From the NCBI GenBank assembly GCA_031180665.1, contig JAPSLP010000012.1, positions 1 through 64,000 on the forward strand: a stretch of 64,000 nucleotides of DNA, written 5' to 3'. Below are positions 26,366 through 35,639 of this stretch, one piece after another. A program made the position numbers and the translations under genes. Origin of the DNA: Cupriavidus sp. (lineage in GTDB: Bacteria; Pseudomonadota; Gammaproteobacteria; Burkholderiales; Burkholderiaceae). The notes under the pieces were generated by a model. That model did no database searches. It had not been told where the DNA came from and was given only the letters and a program-made list of their open reading frames with translations. The number at the start of each line of letters is the position of its first letter. Position 1 is the first letter of the stretch.

Positions 26366-28620
26366 CGGCTGCCCTCCTCTGCGATGTCGGCCGCACCGAG
26401 CGCGGACCTGGGCCGCGACAACCAGGCGCGTGCCAACAGCACGACGATACCGGCCGCTACCAGCGTTGCCGACTTGATCGCCAGCGTCCAGTGCAGCGCG
26501 CTGTAGTACCAGATGAAACCGAAGCCGATCGTCGCAAGGCCGAGCCCGAGCCAGGCCAGGGACGCCCGCCGCAAGGCCAGCCCGGTCGCGAGCACGCCTG
26601 CCACCACGGCGGGTGCGCCGATCATCAGCGCGGCACAGAGCGCCAGCACACCGCCGACCGCGGCGCGCCGCCGGGGCGATCGTTGCAGACGGGCCGTTTC
26701 GACGATGCCAAAACCGACCAGCAGCACCGCAAACAGCGCGCCCGCCAGCCAATGCGGCACGCCGCGCGCCGCCGGTTCGGTGAAAAGGCCGAGCGGATGC
26801 CCGATGCCGGTCACGATCAGCGCGCCGAGCAGACTGCAAAGCAGCAAGGCGTCCGCGGCCGGGGCGAGCCAGTGATGGCGCCCGAGCGCGGCAAGCCGCC
26901 CCTCGGCGCTCGCGAACAGCGTCGCCTTCAGCGCGGCAAGCGGCGCCAGCCAGACCAGCGCCCAGCCGATCGCCTGCCAGGGCTTGGACGGTCCCATCGC
27001 GATGGCGATGGTCAAGGCAATCGCGATCGACACCATCGCTGCGAGCGCGCACAACAACCGATGCAGGCGGTTGCCGATCGCCGCATAGAGCAGCATCTCG
27101 CAGGTCGCGATCCCGCACCAGAACGCTGCCGTCTCCACCGCGCGGGCGCGGCCGAGCAGATCGGCGGCGGCATAGAGCGCCAGCCCCTGCCCGGTCAGGC
27201 TGCTGGCCAGCGCGAATTGCTCGAAGCCGGTATGGCCGGCGCGGCGTCGGTACAGCAGCGCAGCGAGCGCGATCAGCGCCAGTCCGCAGACGAGAATGGC
27301 GGCGCTGTTTTCGCGCGCGGCGACGAAGACGGTGCCGAGCAGGAACAGCTGGAAGAACACCGCGCCGAGCCATCCGGCCATGCCGGTCAACAGCCGCACC
27401 GACCATGGTGCATCGGTCTCGGCGGGCGGGTGCCCTTCGACCGCGCCTTCCGCGGCCAGCGCGCGCCACAGCGCCTGCACCGCCGCTGACGGTTGCACCG
27501 TCCCGCTCCGCTGACGCGACGGCGGCCGTTCGGCGAACGTGGCGGTAGTGCTATCGGTGGAGCTGTCGGTGGACGCGTCGGCGAACGTATCGATGGGCCC
27601 CTCCGCATGATCGCGATGCAAACGCATCAACCACGTCGCCGACACGGCAGACAGGCCGAGTGTCAGCAGTCCCAGCAGCAGGAAGCCGCCGAATTCCGCA
27701 CCGGCCTCGAACAGCAGGCGGCCGAGTCCCCCGACGATCAGCGCGATCAGCGACAGCGCAATCCCGCTCAGCACGAGCAGATCGACGTTGCGCCGCCGGA
27801 ACCAGGCGCCCAGTCCCAGCACGGCGGCCAGTGCGACGATCAGCATCGCACCGTCGAAGCGGTCGCCGAACAGCGCACCGAGCCCGAGCCAGACCGCATG
27901 CGCGCAAGCCAGCGCCGCCAGCAGCCGCACGCCGCCCTGGCCTCGCACGCCAACACGCGGCGCGTGCGCCGACAGGACCAGCCATAGCGCGAGCTGCAGC
28001 AAGGCAGCGGCAAGCAGCCACAGGCCGACCAGCTTGCCGCCCTCGACGCCGAACAGCAGCGTGAACGGCAGGCCGGCGCCCAGTTCGACGCTGAAGAAGC
28101 GCAGCAGCGCGACATTGGCCAGCACCACCACCAGCCACCAATGGGACGGCGCGTGCGCGGCCAGCGCCCACGGCACGGCCAGCAACGTCCACCACGCGAA
28201 CAGTTGCCAGGCGTCGGCGCCGGTCTGGTAGACCTGTCCGATCACCGCCAGCAATGCCCCGGTGATCATCTGCGCGGCGAACAGCGCCGCACGGCCGGCC
28301 GCGTCGCCGTCGGGTCGGCGCCAGGCGAACGCCGCCAGCGCGCTGATCACCACCGCCAGCACGGCGAAGCGGGTGAACTTGTGCAGGGCCTGCCAGTTGA
28401 AGGCGAAGAAGACGATCACGCCGGCGCACAGCAGCGCCACGCCGAGCGCGAGCAGCGCCCGCTGCAGCCAGCGGTGCCAGTCGGCAGGCCAGGGCTCGGT
28501 ATCGGTCCAAGCCTGGCGCGCTCGCGGCATCGCCAGCCGCCCCTGTGCGCACCAGTCCGCCAGCGCGCGCCGCTGTGCATGCCGGATGTTCAGACGGTGG
28601 GCTTGGCGATCGGTGGGCAT
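26362..28620 (-). CDS. DUF2157 / DUF4401 multi-pass membrane protein
   Basis: Start set at 28620 (MPTDRQAHRLNIRHAQRRALADWC), giving 752 residues. A soluble N-terminus of about 50 residues is followed by many hydrophobic segments (about 20). The N-terminal half, with WHRWLQRALLALGVALLCAGVIVFFAFNW, fits DUF2157; the second half (after a charged linker at about residues 340-390) fits DUF4401, a combination often found fused. It is the first gene of an operon with the GDYXXLXY protein and a DMT transporter, joined by ATGA overlaps. Function unknown. Confidence 0.82.
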   Translation of the reverse strand: MPTDRQAHRLNIRHAQRRALADWCAQGRLAMPRARQAWTDTEPWPADWHRWLQRALLALGVALLCAGVIVFFAFNWQALHKFTRFAVLAVVISALAAFAWRRPDGDAAGRAALFAAQMITGALLAVIGQVYQTGADAWQLFAWWTLLAVPWALAAHAPSHWWLVVVLANVALLRFFSVELGAGLPFTLLFGVEGGKLVGLWLLAAALLQLALWLVLSAHAPRVGVRGQGGVRLLAALACAHAVWLGLGALFGDRFDGAMLIVALAAVLGLGAWFRRRNVDLLVLSGIALSLIALIVGGLGRLLFEAGAEFGGFLLLGLLTLGLSAVSATWLMRLHRDHAEGPIDTFADASTDSSTDSTTATFAERPPSRQRSGTVQPSAAVQALWRALAAEGAVEGHPPAETDAPWSVRLLTGMAGWLGAVFFQLFLLGTVFVAARENSAAILVCGLALIALAALLYRRRAGHTGFEQFALASSLTGQGLALYAAADLLGRARAVETAAFWCGIATCEMLLYAAIGNRLHRLLCALAAMVSIAIALTIAIAMGPSKPWQAIGWALVWLAPLAALKATLFASAEGRLAALGRHHWLAPAADALLLCSLLGALIVTGIGHPLGLFTEPAARGVPHWLAGALFAVLLVGFGIVETARLQRSPRRRAAVGGVLALCAALMIGAPAVVAGVLATGLALRRASLAWLGLGLATIGFGFIWYYSALHWTLAIKSATLVAAGIVVLLARAWLSRPRSALGAADIAEEGSR

Positions 28621-28835
28621 GGATTGGGCAGCGCTCCGGAAAGGCGTTGGCTGCACTCTAGCAAAGCGCCGTGGCGACCGCACGGTCAATGCCGCTGCTG
28701 CACAAACCAGCGCGGCACGGGGTGGTGCCGGTATGCTGTCGGCTTTTCGGGCTCAGGCTTCCGTTTCGGGCACAGGTTTCCGACGCGGCCGGCCCGTCAA
28801 CCATCCCGTTCATCCCGTTTCGATACCGCCACGCC

Positions 28836-29603
28836 ATGACCCTCGGCATCCTCGCCGCCCTGCACGACGAAATTGACGGCCTGATCGCCGCGATGCGCCA
28901 CGACCACGCCCGCGCCACCGTGCATCGGATCGGCATGCGCGACTACTACGTCGGGGAGCTGTACGGGCAGCGCTGCGTGGTGGTGCTGGCCCGGGTCGGC
29001 AAGGTGGCGGCCGCGGCGACCACGGTGACGCTGATCCGCGAGTTCGGTGTCGAGGGCATCGTCTTTACCGGCCTGGCGGGCGGCATCGGCGCGGGCGTGC
29101 AGGTCGGCGATCTGGTGGTGGCCGATCGCACCGTGCAGCACGACATGGACGCGCGCCCGCTGTTTCCGCGCCATCAGGTGCCGCTGCTGGGCCTGGAGGC
29201 ATTCCCGACCGATCCGGCGCTGACAGCCGCGCTGCGCGAGGCCGCGCAGGCGTTCCTGACGGAGGATCTGCCCAGCGCCGTGCCGGCCGCGGTGCGTGCC
29301 CGTTTCGGTGTCACCGCGCCGAACCTGCATCTGGGCACGATCGCCAGCGGCGACCAGTTCATTGGCGCGCCGACCACGGTGGCGGAACTGCGGGCGCGGC
29401 TGCCCGGCCTGCTGGCGGTGGAAATGGAAGGCGCCGCCGTGGGCCAGGTCTGCCACGAATACGGCGTGCCGCACGCCGTCATGCGAACGGTGTCGGATCG
29501 GGCGGACGACAGCGCCCATGTCGATTTCCCGGCGTTCCTGGCCGAGGTGGCCAGCCACTATTCGGAGGGCGTGATCCGGCGCTTCCTGGCGGCGCGGCGC
29601 TGA
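28836..29603 (+). CDS. mtnN: 5'-methylthioadenosine/S-adenosylhomocysteine nucleosidase
   Basis: Hydrolyses the adenine from MTA and SAH, so it recycles by-products of methylation and polyamine synthesis. 255 residues from ATG 28836, where the conserved start MTLGILAALHDEI begins. Family motifs include FTGLAGGIGAGVQVGDLVV, the purine-site segment LLAVEMEGAAVGQVC with the catalytic Glu, and VSDRADDSAHVDF with the catalytic Asp. It is about 20 residues longer than the E. coli enzyme because of an insertion near residue 130. It ends nine bases from the convergent small membrane protein. Confidence 0.93.
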   Translation: MTLGILAALHDEIDGLIAAMRHDHARATVHRIGMRDYYVGELYGQRCVVVLARVGKVAAAATTVTLIREFGVEGIVFTGLAGGIGAGVQVGDLVVADRTVQHDMDARPLFPRHQVPLLGLEAFPTDPALTAALREAAQAFLTEDLPSAVPAAVRARFGVTAPNLHLGTIASGDQFIGAPTTVAELRARLPGLLAVEMEGAAVGQVCHEYGVPHAVMRTVSDRADDSAHVDFPAFLAEVASHYSEGVIRRFLAARR

Positions 29604-29612
29604 AAGCAGGGT

Positions 29613-29858
29613 TCAGCGGCCGCGCCGGGCGAACAGTCCGCCGAGCCCGACCGCCAGCGCGGCGCCAAGGATCGCGGCGGTCCAGCCGCTCAGCTGGCCG
29701 TCGATGAACCAGCGCAGCGCGCGGCCCAGGTAGAAGCTGGCCAGCGCGCCGACGCCACCGAGCAGCAGCGCCATCGCGACGGTCAGCACCGGTCCGCGCG
29801 GATGCATCGCCCGCGCCACCAGCCCGACCACCATGCCCACCAAGAACGTCCCCAGCAT
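29613..29858 (-). CDS. GlsB/YeaQ/YmgE family small membrane protein
   Basis: An 81-residue protein with three hydrophobic segments. The start [22 protein letters not shown] shows the G-x-x-A-R-x-x-x-P turn typical of the transglycosylase-associated/YeaQ family. Members are stress-induced inner-membrane proteins of unknown function. The start at 29858 is preceded by a basic, helical reading frame that is probably not translated. Downstream it is convergent with mtnN. Confidence 0.75.
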   Translation of the reverse strand: MLGTFLVGMVVGLVARAMHPRGPVLTVAMALLLGGVGALASFYLGRALRWFIDGQLSGWTAAILGAALAVGLGGLFARRGR

Positions 29859-30000
29859 CGCCCGCTTCCGTTGTTCGACTATCCGCTCGATCTGCCGCCG
29901 GCCCCCGCCGGCGGCGGCGTAACGATAACTCAACTCGGGACGCCGGCCGATACCCGACAGCCATCGCCGGTCCGCGAACGCAAGGATCGCGCCCGGGCGG

Positions 30001-30006
30001 TATAAT
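30001..30006 (+). promoter_or_regulatory. Putative -10 box of hemA
   Basis: A perfect TATAAT in GC-rich DNA, about 180 bases before the hemA start. The -35 region does not match the consensus. The long untranslated leader that follows has no recognised riboswitch. Confidence 0.55.
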
Positions 30007-30184
30007 GCAAGCCGTCCCGGCGGCGCCCGGCCAGGGCCGAAATAGACCAGACCAGACGCTCCGCAGCCTGCGCAGGCAGTACGCAGGCGATGCGAGAACG
30101 ATGTGTACGCCGCCATGCCCAGCGCAGGCAAGGCTGCCGAGAGGCCGAATGGCCCGCAGCCGGACAGCGAATCGTCCCCAAACC

Positions 30185-31489
30185 ATGCAACTGCTCGCGA
30201 TCGGAATCAATCACAACACGGCGCCCGTCTCGCTTCGCGAACGGGTGGCGTTTCCGCTCGAGCAGATCAAGCCGGCGCTGGGCGCACTGCGCACCCAACT
30301 GGCCGGCAAGCGCGGTACCGAGGCGGCGATCCTGTCGACCTGCAACCGCACCGAGATCTACTGCGCCACCGACCTGGTGCTGTCCGGCGCGGAAGGCTTC
30401 GAACACACGCTGCGCTGGCTGGCGCAGCACCACAACATCCCCGCCGGCGAACTGGCCCCGCATCTGTACGCGCTGCCCCAATCCGAGGCGGTGCGCCACG
30501 CGTTCCGCGTCGCCAGCGGCCTCGATTCGATGGTGCTGGGCGAGACCCAGATCCTGGGCCAGATGAAGGACGCGGTGCGCACTGCCGGCGAGGCCGGCAC
30601 GCTGGGCACCTATCTGAACCAGCTGTTCCAGCGCACCTTTGCCGTCGCCAAGGAAGTGCGCGGCCAGACCGAGATCGGCGCGCACTCCGTGTCGATGGCG
30701 GCTGCCGCGGTACGGCTTGGGCAGCGCATCTTCGAGAGCATTTCGGGCCAGCGCGTGCTGTTCATCGGCGCCGGCGAGATGATCGAGCTGTGCGCCACGC
30801 ATTTCGCCGCGCAGAGCCCGCGCCAGATCGTCGTCGCCAACCGCACCGTCGAGCGCGGCGAAAAGCTGGCCGAGCAACTGGCCGCACAGGGGCTCAATAC
30901 CGAAGCGATCCGCCTGTCCGAGCTCGGCTCGCGGCTGCACGAGTTCGACATCGTCGTCTCCAGCACCGCCAGCTCGCTGCCGATCATCGGGCTGGGCGCG
31001 GTCGAGCGTGCGGTCAAGCAGCGCAAGCACCGCCCGATCATGATGGTCGACCTCGCCGTGCCGCGCGATGTCGAGCCCGAAGTGGCGCGGCTCGACGACG
31101 TCTTCCTCTATACCGTCGACGACCTCGGCGCCATCGTGCGCGAAGGCAACGCGATGCGGCAGGCCGCGGTCGCGCAGGCCGAAGCGATCATCGAAACGCG
31201 CGTCCAGCATTTCATGCACTGGCTGGAGACGCGCAGCGTGGTGCCGGTGATCCGCGAACTGCAGGCCAACGGCGAGGCGATGCGCCAGGCCGAGCTCGAA
31301 CGCGCGCGCAAGATGCTGGCGCGCGGCGACGATCCCGAGGCCGTGCTCGAGGCGCTGTCCGGCGCGCTGACCCGCAAGTTCCTGCACGGCCCGACCCACG
31401 CGTTGAACCACACCCAGGGCGAGGACCGCGAGGCGCTGCTGCGCCTGGTGCCCGGCCTGTTCCGCCACAGCAGCCACTCGGAGCGCTAG
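30185..31489 (+). CDS. hemA: Glutamyl-tRNA reductase
   Basis: Reduces glutamyl-tRNA to glutamate-1-semialdehyde, the committed step of the C5 route to heme. 434 residues from ATG 30185. The catalytic domain starts [20 protein letters not shown] and has the nucleophile Cys53 in [35 protein letters not shown] follows. The NADPH domain has [17 protein letters not shown], and the C-terminal helical dimerisation region ends with [10 protein letters not shown]. The gene heads the hemA-prfA-prmC block known from many proteobacteria. Alpha-proteobacterial HemA (ALA synthase) is unrelated. Confidence 0.97.
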   Translation: MQLLAIGINHNTAPVSLRERVAFPLEQIKPALGALRTQLAGKRGTEAAILSTCNRTEIYCATDLVLSGAEGFEHTLRWLAQHHNIPAGELAPHLYALPQSEAVRHAFRVASGLDSMVLGETQILGQMKDAVRTAGEAGTLGTYLNQLFQRTFAVAKEVRGQTEIGAHSVSMAAAAVRLGQRIFESISGQRVLFIGAGEMIELCATHFAAQSPRQIVVANRTVERGEKLAEQLAAQGLNTEAIRLSELGSRLHEFDIVVSSTASSLPIIGLGAVERAVKQRKHRPIMMVDLAVPRDVEPEVARLDDVFLYTVDDLGAIVREGNAMRQAAVAQAEAIIETRVQHFMHWLETRSVVPVIRELQANGEAMRQAELERARKMLARGDDPEAVLEALSGALTRKFLHGPTHALNHTQGEDREALLRLVPGLFRHSSHSER

Positions 31490-31622
31490 CCGCGCTCGCC
31501 GCGAGCGTCCGCGCCATTGCGCCGACGTCGTCGCATCGCCGCGCCCCCCACGCGGCGCCCGCCGCAGGGCATCCGCCCGCCACCGGCGGTGCCCCGCTCC
31601 AAGACGCCAAATCCGGATTCCG

Positions 31623-32705
31623 ATGAAAGCCAGCATGCAAGCCAAGCTCGACCAACTGGCCGAGCGCCTCGACGAAGTCAACGCCCTGCTCGCGCGCGAA
31701 GACGCCACCGCGAACATGGAGCAGTACCGCAAGCTGACGCGCGAGCATGCGGAGCTGTCGCCCGTGGCCGAGCAATATGCCCACTACCGGCAGGCCCAGG
31801 ACGATCTGGCCACCGCGCAGGCGCTGCTCGACGATCCGGAGATGAAGGCCTTCGCCAGCGACGAGATCGATGCCGCGCGCGCCAAGCTCGAAGAGCTGGA
31901 GGCCAGCCTGCAGACGCTGCTGCTGCCGAAGGACCCCAACGACGACCGCAACCTGATCCTGGAAATCCGCGCCGGCACCGGCGGCGAGGAGAGCGCGCTG
32001 TTCGCCGGCGATCTGCTGCGGATGTACACGCGCTATGCCGAGCGGCAGCGCTGGCAGGTCGAGATCATGAGCGAATCGCCGTCGGACCTGGGCGGCTACA
32101 AGGAAGTGATCGTACGCATCGCGGGCGATGCGGCGTTCTCCAGGCTGAAGTTCGAGTCGGGCGGCCACCGCGTGCAACGCGTGCCGGCCACCGAGGCCCA
32201 GGGACGCATCCATACCTCGGCCTGCACGGTCGCGGTGATGCCCGAGGCCGACGAGCTTGGCGAGATCGAGATCAATCCGGGCGATCTGCGCGTGGACACC
32301 TTCCGCGCCTCGGGCGCCGGCGGCCAGCACATCAACAAGACCGATTCGGCCGTGCGGCTGACCCACCTGCCGACCGGCATCGTGGTCGAATGCCAGGACG
32401 ACCGCAGCCAGCACCGCAACAAGGACAAGGCGATGAAGGTGCTGGCAGCGCGGCTCAAGGACATGCAGTTGCGCGCGGCGCAGGCCAAGGAAGCCAGCAC
32501 GCGTCGCAATCTGATCGGCTCCGGCGATCGCAGCGACCGCATCCGCACGTACAACTTTCCGCAGGGCCGCGTGACCGACCATCGCATCAATCTGACGCTG
32601 TACAAGATCGACATGATCATGGACGGCGATCTGGACGAATTGGTGGGGGCGCTGGCGGCCGAGCATCAGGCCGATCAATTGGCGGCGCTCGGCGAAGACG
32701 CTTAA
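31623..32705 (+). CDS. prfA: Peptide chain release factor 1
   Basis: Recognises UAA and UAG stop codons. 360 residues, normal length. The anticodon-like tripeptide PAT is at residues 188-190, which identifies RF1 and not RF2, and the peptidyl-transfer motif GGQ is at 233-235 in [17 protein letters not shown]. It follows hemA after 133 bases. The methyltransferase that modifies the GGQ glutamine (prmC) comes next but one, separated by an independent lipoprotein unit. Confidence 0.97.
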   Translation: MKASMQAKLDQLAERLDEVNALLAREDATANMEQYRKLTREHAELSPVAEQYAHYRQAQDDLATAQALLDDPEMKAFASDEIDAARAKLEELEASLQTLLLPKDPNDDRNLILEIRAGTGGEESALFAGDLLRMYTRYAERQRWQVEIMSESPSDLGGYKEVIVRIAGDAAFSRLKFESGGHRVQRVPATEAQGRIHTSACTVAVMPEADELGEIEINPGDLRVDTFRASGAGGQHINKTDSAVRLTHLPTGIVVECQDDRSQHRNKDKAMKVLAARLKDMQLRAAQAKEASTRRNLIGSGDRSDRIRTYNFPQGRVTDHRINLTLYKIDMIMDGDLDELVGALAAEHQADQLAALGEDA

Positions 32706-32804
32706 ATACGGGCCGGCATTTCGCTACGGTTGTTTTCCGCCCGCAAAATACTTGTATTTCTTGTAAATGCCTGAAACAGCCATGGTAACGACATGGTTGG
32801 TCGC

Positions 32805-32810
32805 TATAAT
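32805..32810 (+). promoter_or_regulatory. Putative -10 box of the small lipoprotein gene
   Basis: A perfect TATAAT, 68 bases before the lipoprotein ATG, inside an AT-rich pocket (32750-32870) that contrasts with the surrounding GC-rich DNA. The -35 region is not a clear match. Confidence 0.6.
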
Positions 32811-32878
32811 CGGAAACGGCTAACCCGGCACAAATACCGGGCGAGTCTTTTCTCGAAAACGGACAAAAGGACGAAATC

Positions 32879-33205
32879 ATGAAGAAACTGCTTGCGTTGT
32901 TGATGGTCACCGCTGCAGTGGCTGCTTGCGGCAAGAAGGATGAAGCCCCCGCCTCGTCGAACGTCGACAGCGCGATGGCCAGCGCCGCCGAATCGGCGAA
33001 GTCCGCCGCCAGCGACGCCGCCGCGGCCGCGGAATCCGCTGCCGACGCCGCCAAGGCCGCAGCCAGCAACGCAGCTTCGGACGTGTCCGCCGCCGCCGAG
33101 CGCGCCAAGGACGAAGCGGCCGCCGCCATGGCGAACGCCAAGGACGCCGCCAGCAACGCGGTCAGCGAGACCGCCGACAAGGCCAAGGAAGCGACCAAGA
33201 ACTAA
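32879..33205 (+). CDS. Small Ala-rich helical lipoprotein
   Basis: 108 residues. The signal peptide MKKLLALLMVTAAVAAC ends in a lipobox (AVAAC), so Cys17 should be lipidated. The mature part is rich in Ala, Ser, Asp and Lys in a near-heptad pattern (AAESAKSAASDAAAAAESAADAA and so on), a likely extended helix or coiled coil. Its lysine at the C-terminus (EATKN) recalls Lpp-type proteins but without the terminal Lys-Arg pair. It has its own -10 box, AGGAC-type leader and a strong terminator, so it is transcribed alone although it interrupts prfA-prmC. Function unknown; an abundant envelope protein is plausible. Confidence 0.8.
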   Translation: MKKLLALLMVTAAVAACGKKDEAPASSNVDSAMASAAESAKSAASDAAAAAESAADAAKAAASNAASDVSAAAERAKDEAAAAMANAKDAASNAVSETADKAKEATKN

Positions 33206-33223
33206 GCCGTCGCCGGCCGTACC

Positions 33224-33262
33224 AAGCCCCGCCACGGCAGTGTGCCGGCGGGGCTTTTTTTC
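33224..33262 (+). terminator. Rho-independent terminator after the lipoprotein gene
   Basis: AAGCCCCGCC and GGCGGGGCTT form a perfect ten-base-pair stem with a 13-base loop, followed by six more T. It should separate prmC from upstream transcription. Confidence 0.92.
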
Positions 33263-33321
33263 ATGGCGCATGGCGCGGCGGCTGTTACCTGCGCGCCCGC
33301 GCCGCCTCTCCGAATGTTCCG

Positions 33322-34245
33322 ATGACCGATTCCCCGTCCTCCGCACCGCTGCCGCCCGGCACACTGCCGGCGCAGGCGACGCTGCGCGAGGCCCTCGCCG
33401 CCATGACGCAGGCCGGGCTGCCGGCGCTGGAAGCGCGCATGCTGCTGACGCATGTGACGGGCCTCACCCGCACGCAGCTGATCACGCGCGATACGCAGCC
33501 GCTCGACGCCGCCCAGCATGCCGCGCTCGGCGCGCTGATCGCGCGGCGGCTGGCGGGCGAACCGATGGCCTATCTGGTCGGGGAGCGCGAGTTCTACGGG
33601 CGCCCGTTCCGCGTCAGTCGCGCGGTGCTGATCCCGCGTCCGGACACCGAGATCGCGGTGCAGGCGGCCCTGGCCCGCCTGAGCGGCACGCGAGCGCCGC
33701 GCGTGCTCGACCTCGGCACCGGCTCCGGAATCCTGGCCGTGACGCTCGCCTGCGAACGGCCCGATGCGCAGGTCTGGGCCACCGACATCTCGCCGGCCGC
33801 GCTCGATGTGGCGCGCGCCAACGCGGCAACGCTTGGCGCCGACAACGTCCGTTTCCTCGAATCGGATTGGTATGCGGCGCTGCCAGCCGAGACCCGTTTC
33901 ACGCTGATCGTCAGCAACCCGCCCTATATCGCGGCCGGCGATCCGCATCTGTCCAGCGGCGATCTGCGCTTCGAGCCGGTCGATGCGCTGACCGACCACG
34001 GCGACGGGCTGTCCGACCTCGCCACCATCGTCGCCGGCGCCGGGGCGCACCTGGAGGCGGGCGGATGGCTGCTGATGGAACACGGCTTCGACCAGGGCCA
34101 GGCGGCCCGGCAACTGCTGCACGATGCCGGCTTTGCCGAGGTCTTCACCGAGCGCGACCTGGGCGGCAACGAACGCTGCAGCGGCGGGCGCTGGCCGGAT
34201 CAGGTGGGCCGCGTTCAGGCCCCCGCGGCCCGGTCCAAGACCTGA
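33322..34245 (+). CDS. prmC: Release factor glutamine methyltransferase
   Basis: N5-methylates the glutamine of the GGQ motif in RF1 and RF2. 307 residues. The N-terminal helical domain ends with EREFYGRPFRVSRAVLIPRPDTE. The SAM-binding loop is VLDLGTGSGILAVTLA and the catalytic motif is VSNPPYI, diagnostic of the family. The C-terminus is extended by about 20 residues. It starts about 60 bases after a strong terminator, so its transcription must begin locally or depend on read-through. Confidence 0.95.
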   Translation: MTDSPSSAPLPPGTLPAQATLREALAAMTQAGLPALEARMLLTHVTGLTRTQLITRDTQPLDAAQHAALGALIARRLAGEPMAYLVGEREFYGRPFRVSRAVLIPRPDTEIAVQAALARLSGTRAPRVLDLGTGSGILAVTLACERPDAQVWATDISPAALDVARANAATLGADNVRFLESDWYAALPAETRFTLIVSNPPYIAAGDPHLSSGDLRFEPVDALTDHGDGLSDLATIVAGAGAHLEAGGWLLMEHGFDQGQAARQLLHDAGFAEVFTERDLGGNERCSGGRWPDQVGRVQAPAARSKT

Positions 34246-34264
34246 AGCGGCGGTCCGAATCCGG

Positions 34265-34270
34265 TAGAAT
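34265..34270 (+). promoter_or_regulatory. Putative -10 box of grxD
   Basis: TAGAAT about 110 bases before grxD, just after the prmC stop. No good -35 is seen; assignment rests on the AT-rich hexamer in GC-rich DNA. Confidence 0.4.
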
Positions 34271-34380
34271 CGGCCTGATCCCGCGCGCCACCCTTTGGCT
34301 TTTCATACCATCGGCCGGCGCGCGTCTCCGACTCCATGGCGCGCGGTTCGCCTCAGCGCCAATCTTCCGAAGCGAAAATC

Positions 34381-34692
34381 ATGAGTGACGTGCAACAAAA
34401 GATCGACCAGATCGTCAAGGGCCATCCCGTCGTGCTGTTCATGAAGGGCACGGCGCAGTTTCCGATGTGCGGCTTCTCCGGCCGCGCGATCCAGATCCTG
34501 AAGGCCTGCGGTGTCGACGCCCCGATGACGGTCAACGTGCTGGAAGACGACGGCATCCGCCAGGGCATCAAGGAATACGCCAACTGGCCGACCATTCCCC
34601 AGCTCTACGTCAACGGCGAATTCGTCGGCGGCTCGGACATCATGATGGAGATGTACCAGAGCGGCGAGCTGCAAACCCTGCTCAAGGGCTGA
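34381..34692 (+). CDS. grxD: Monothiol glutaredoxin (Grx4 type)
   Basis: 103 residues. The monothiol active site CGFS has Cys30 in FPMCGFSGRAIQIL. The glutathione-binding elements WPTIPQLYVNGEFVGGSDI are complete. Proteins of this type carry and pass on iron-sulfur clusters. The ATG at 34381 gives the conserved start MSDVQQKID; the frame is open further upstream without homology. ubiX follows after 16 bases and is probably co-transcribed. Confidence 0.95.
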   Translation: MSDVQQKIDQIVKGHPVVLFMKGTAQFPMCGFSGRAIQILKACGVDAPMTVNVLEDDGIRQGIKEYANWPTIPQLYVNGEFVGGSDIMMEMYQSGELQTLLKG

Positions 34693-34708
34693 GACCCTGG
34701 AGCCCGCG

Positions 34709-35308
34709 ATGAGCGCCGGGCCCGCCGCCGCGCCGCGGCGCGTGATCGTCGCGATCACCGGTGCCACCGGCGCGGTCTATGGCGTGCGTCTGCTGCAGGT
34801 GTTGCGCCCGGTTGCCGACGTCGAGACACATCTGCTGATCTCGCCGGCGGGCGTGATGAACCTGCAGCACGAGCTGGAGATCGGCAAGGCCGAAGCGGAA
34901 GCGCTGGCCGACGTGGTGCACAACGTGCGCGATATCGGCGCCACCATCGCCAGCGGTTCGTTCCGGGCGCAGGCGATGGTGATCGCACCGTGTTCGATGC
35001 GCACGCTCGCCGCGATCGCGCACGGCCTGTCCGACAACCTGATCACCCGCGCGGCCGACGTCACGCTCAAGGAGCGCCGCAAGCTGGTGTTGATGGTGCG
35101 CGAGACGCCGCTGAACCTGGCGCATCTGCGCAATATGACGGCCGTCACCGAAATGGGCGGCATCGTCTTTCCGCCGGTACCCGGCTTCTATCAGAAGCCC
35201 GACACCATCGCGCAGCTGGTCGACCATACGATCGGCCGCGTACTCGACCTGATCGATGTGCCGCAGACGCTGGCGCCGAGCTGGGCCGGCCTGAACGGAC
35301 AGATCTGA
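34709..35308 (+). CDS. ubiX: Flavin prenyltransferase UbiX
   Basis: Attaches a dimethylallyl group to FMN to make the prenylated flavin cofactor of UbiD-type decarboxylases, needed in ubiquinone synthesis. 199 residues. The flavin-binding loop VIVAITGATGAVYGVRLLQVL is followed by APCSMRTLAAIAHGLSDNLITRAADV and the conserved RETPLNLAHLRNM. No ubiD is in the window. It closes the block that begins with hemA. Confidence 0.95.
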   Translation: MSAGPAAAPRRVIVAITGATGAVYGVRLLQVLRPVADVETHLLISPAGVMNLQHELEIGKAEAEALADVVHNVRDIGATIASGSFRAQAMVIAPCSMRTLAAIAHGLSDNLITRAADVTLKERRKLVLMVRETPLNLAHLRNMTAVTEMGGIVFPPVPGFYQKPDTIAQLVDHTIGRVLDLIDVPQTLAPSWAGLNGQI

Positions 35309-35372
35309 GCCGCTGGCATCGCGGCGCCCCGCCGGCCACGGCGGCCACCCTCACGTTTCGAACGCTTGCGGC

Positions 35373-35627
35373 TCAGCGCCAGTGCCCGCGCCCATGGCCG
35401 TGGCCATGTCCGCGCCCATGCCAGTGGCCGTGCCCGCCGCGGTAATAGCCGCGGTACGGATAGCCGTAGTAGTAAGGCCGCGGTGCGACCACCACCGGCG
35501 GCGGCGCGACATAGACGGGCGCCCCGACGCCCACCGTGACGCCGGCATCGACCGGCGCCGGGTAGACGGCGCAGCCGGTCAAGCCTGCCGCCGCCACTGC
35601 CCCCAGACCTGCCAACCACGCTTTCAT
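35373..35627 (-). CDS. His/Gly/Tyr-rich small lipoprotein
   Basis: 84 residues. The signal peptide MKAWLAGLGAVAAAGLTGC ends in a lipobox (LTGC). The mature part changes from Val/Pro-rich (VGAPVYVAPPPVVVAPRPYYYGYPYRGYY) to a C-terminal tail with alternating Gly-His (GGHGHWHGRGHGHGHGRGHW), eight His in all. Such tails can bind nickel, copper or zinc, but this is inference. Similar short lipoproteins with a Tyr-Pro block are common in Burkholderiales and have no known role. Convergent with ubiX. Confidence 0.75.
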   Translation of the reverse strand: MKAWLAGLGAVAAAGLTGCAVYPAPVDAGVTVGVGAPVYVAPPPVVVAPRPYYYGYPYRGYYRGGHGHWHGRGHGHGHGRGHWR

Positions 35628-35639
35628 TTTTTGCCCCTG

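Noticed and set aside
25874-27469. A 531-codon frame ending in the GDYXXLXY protein
   Set aside because: Only the part from 26365 downward is coding; the upstream part is an Arg-rich shadow of the DUF2157 gene.
30007-30184. Riboswitch or other structured leader of hemA
   Set aside because: The leader is long but shows no recognisable conserved aptamer and no terminator.
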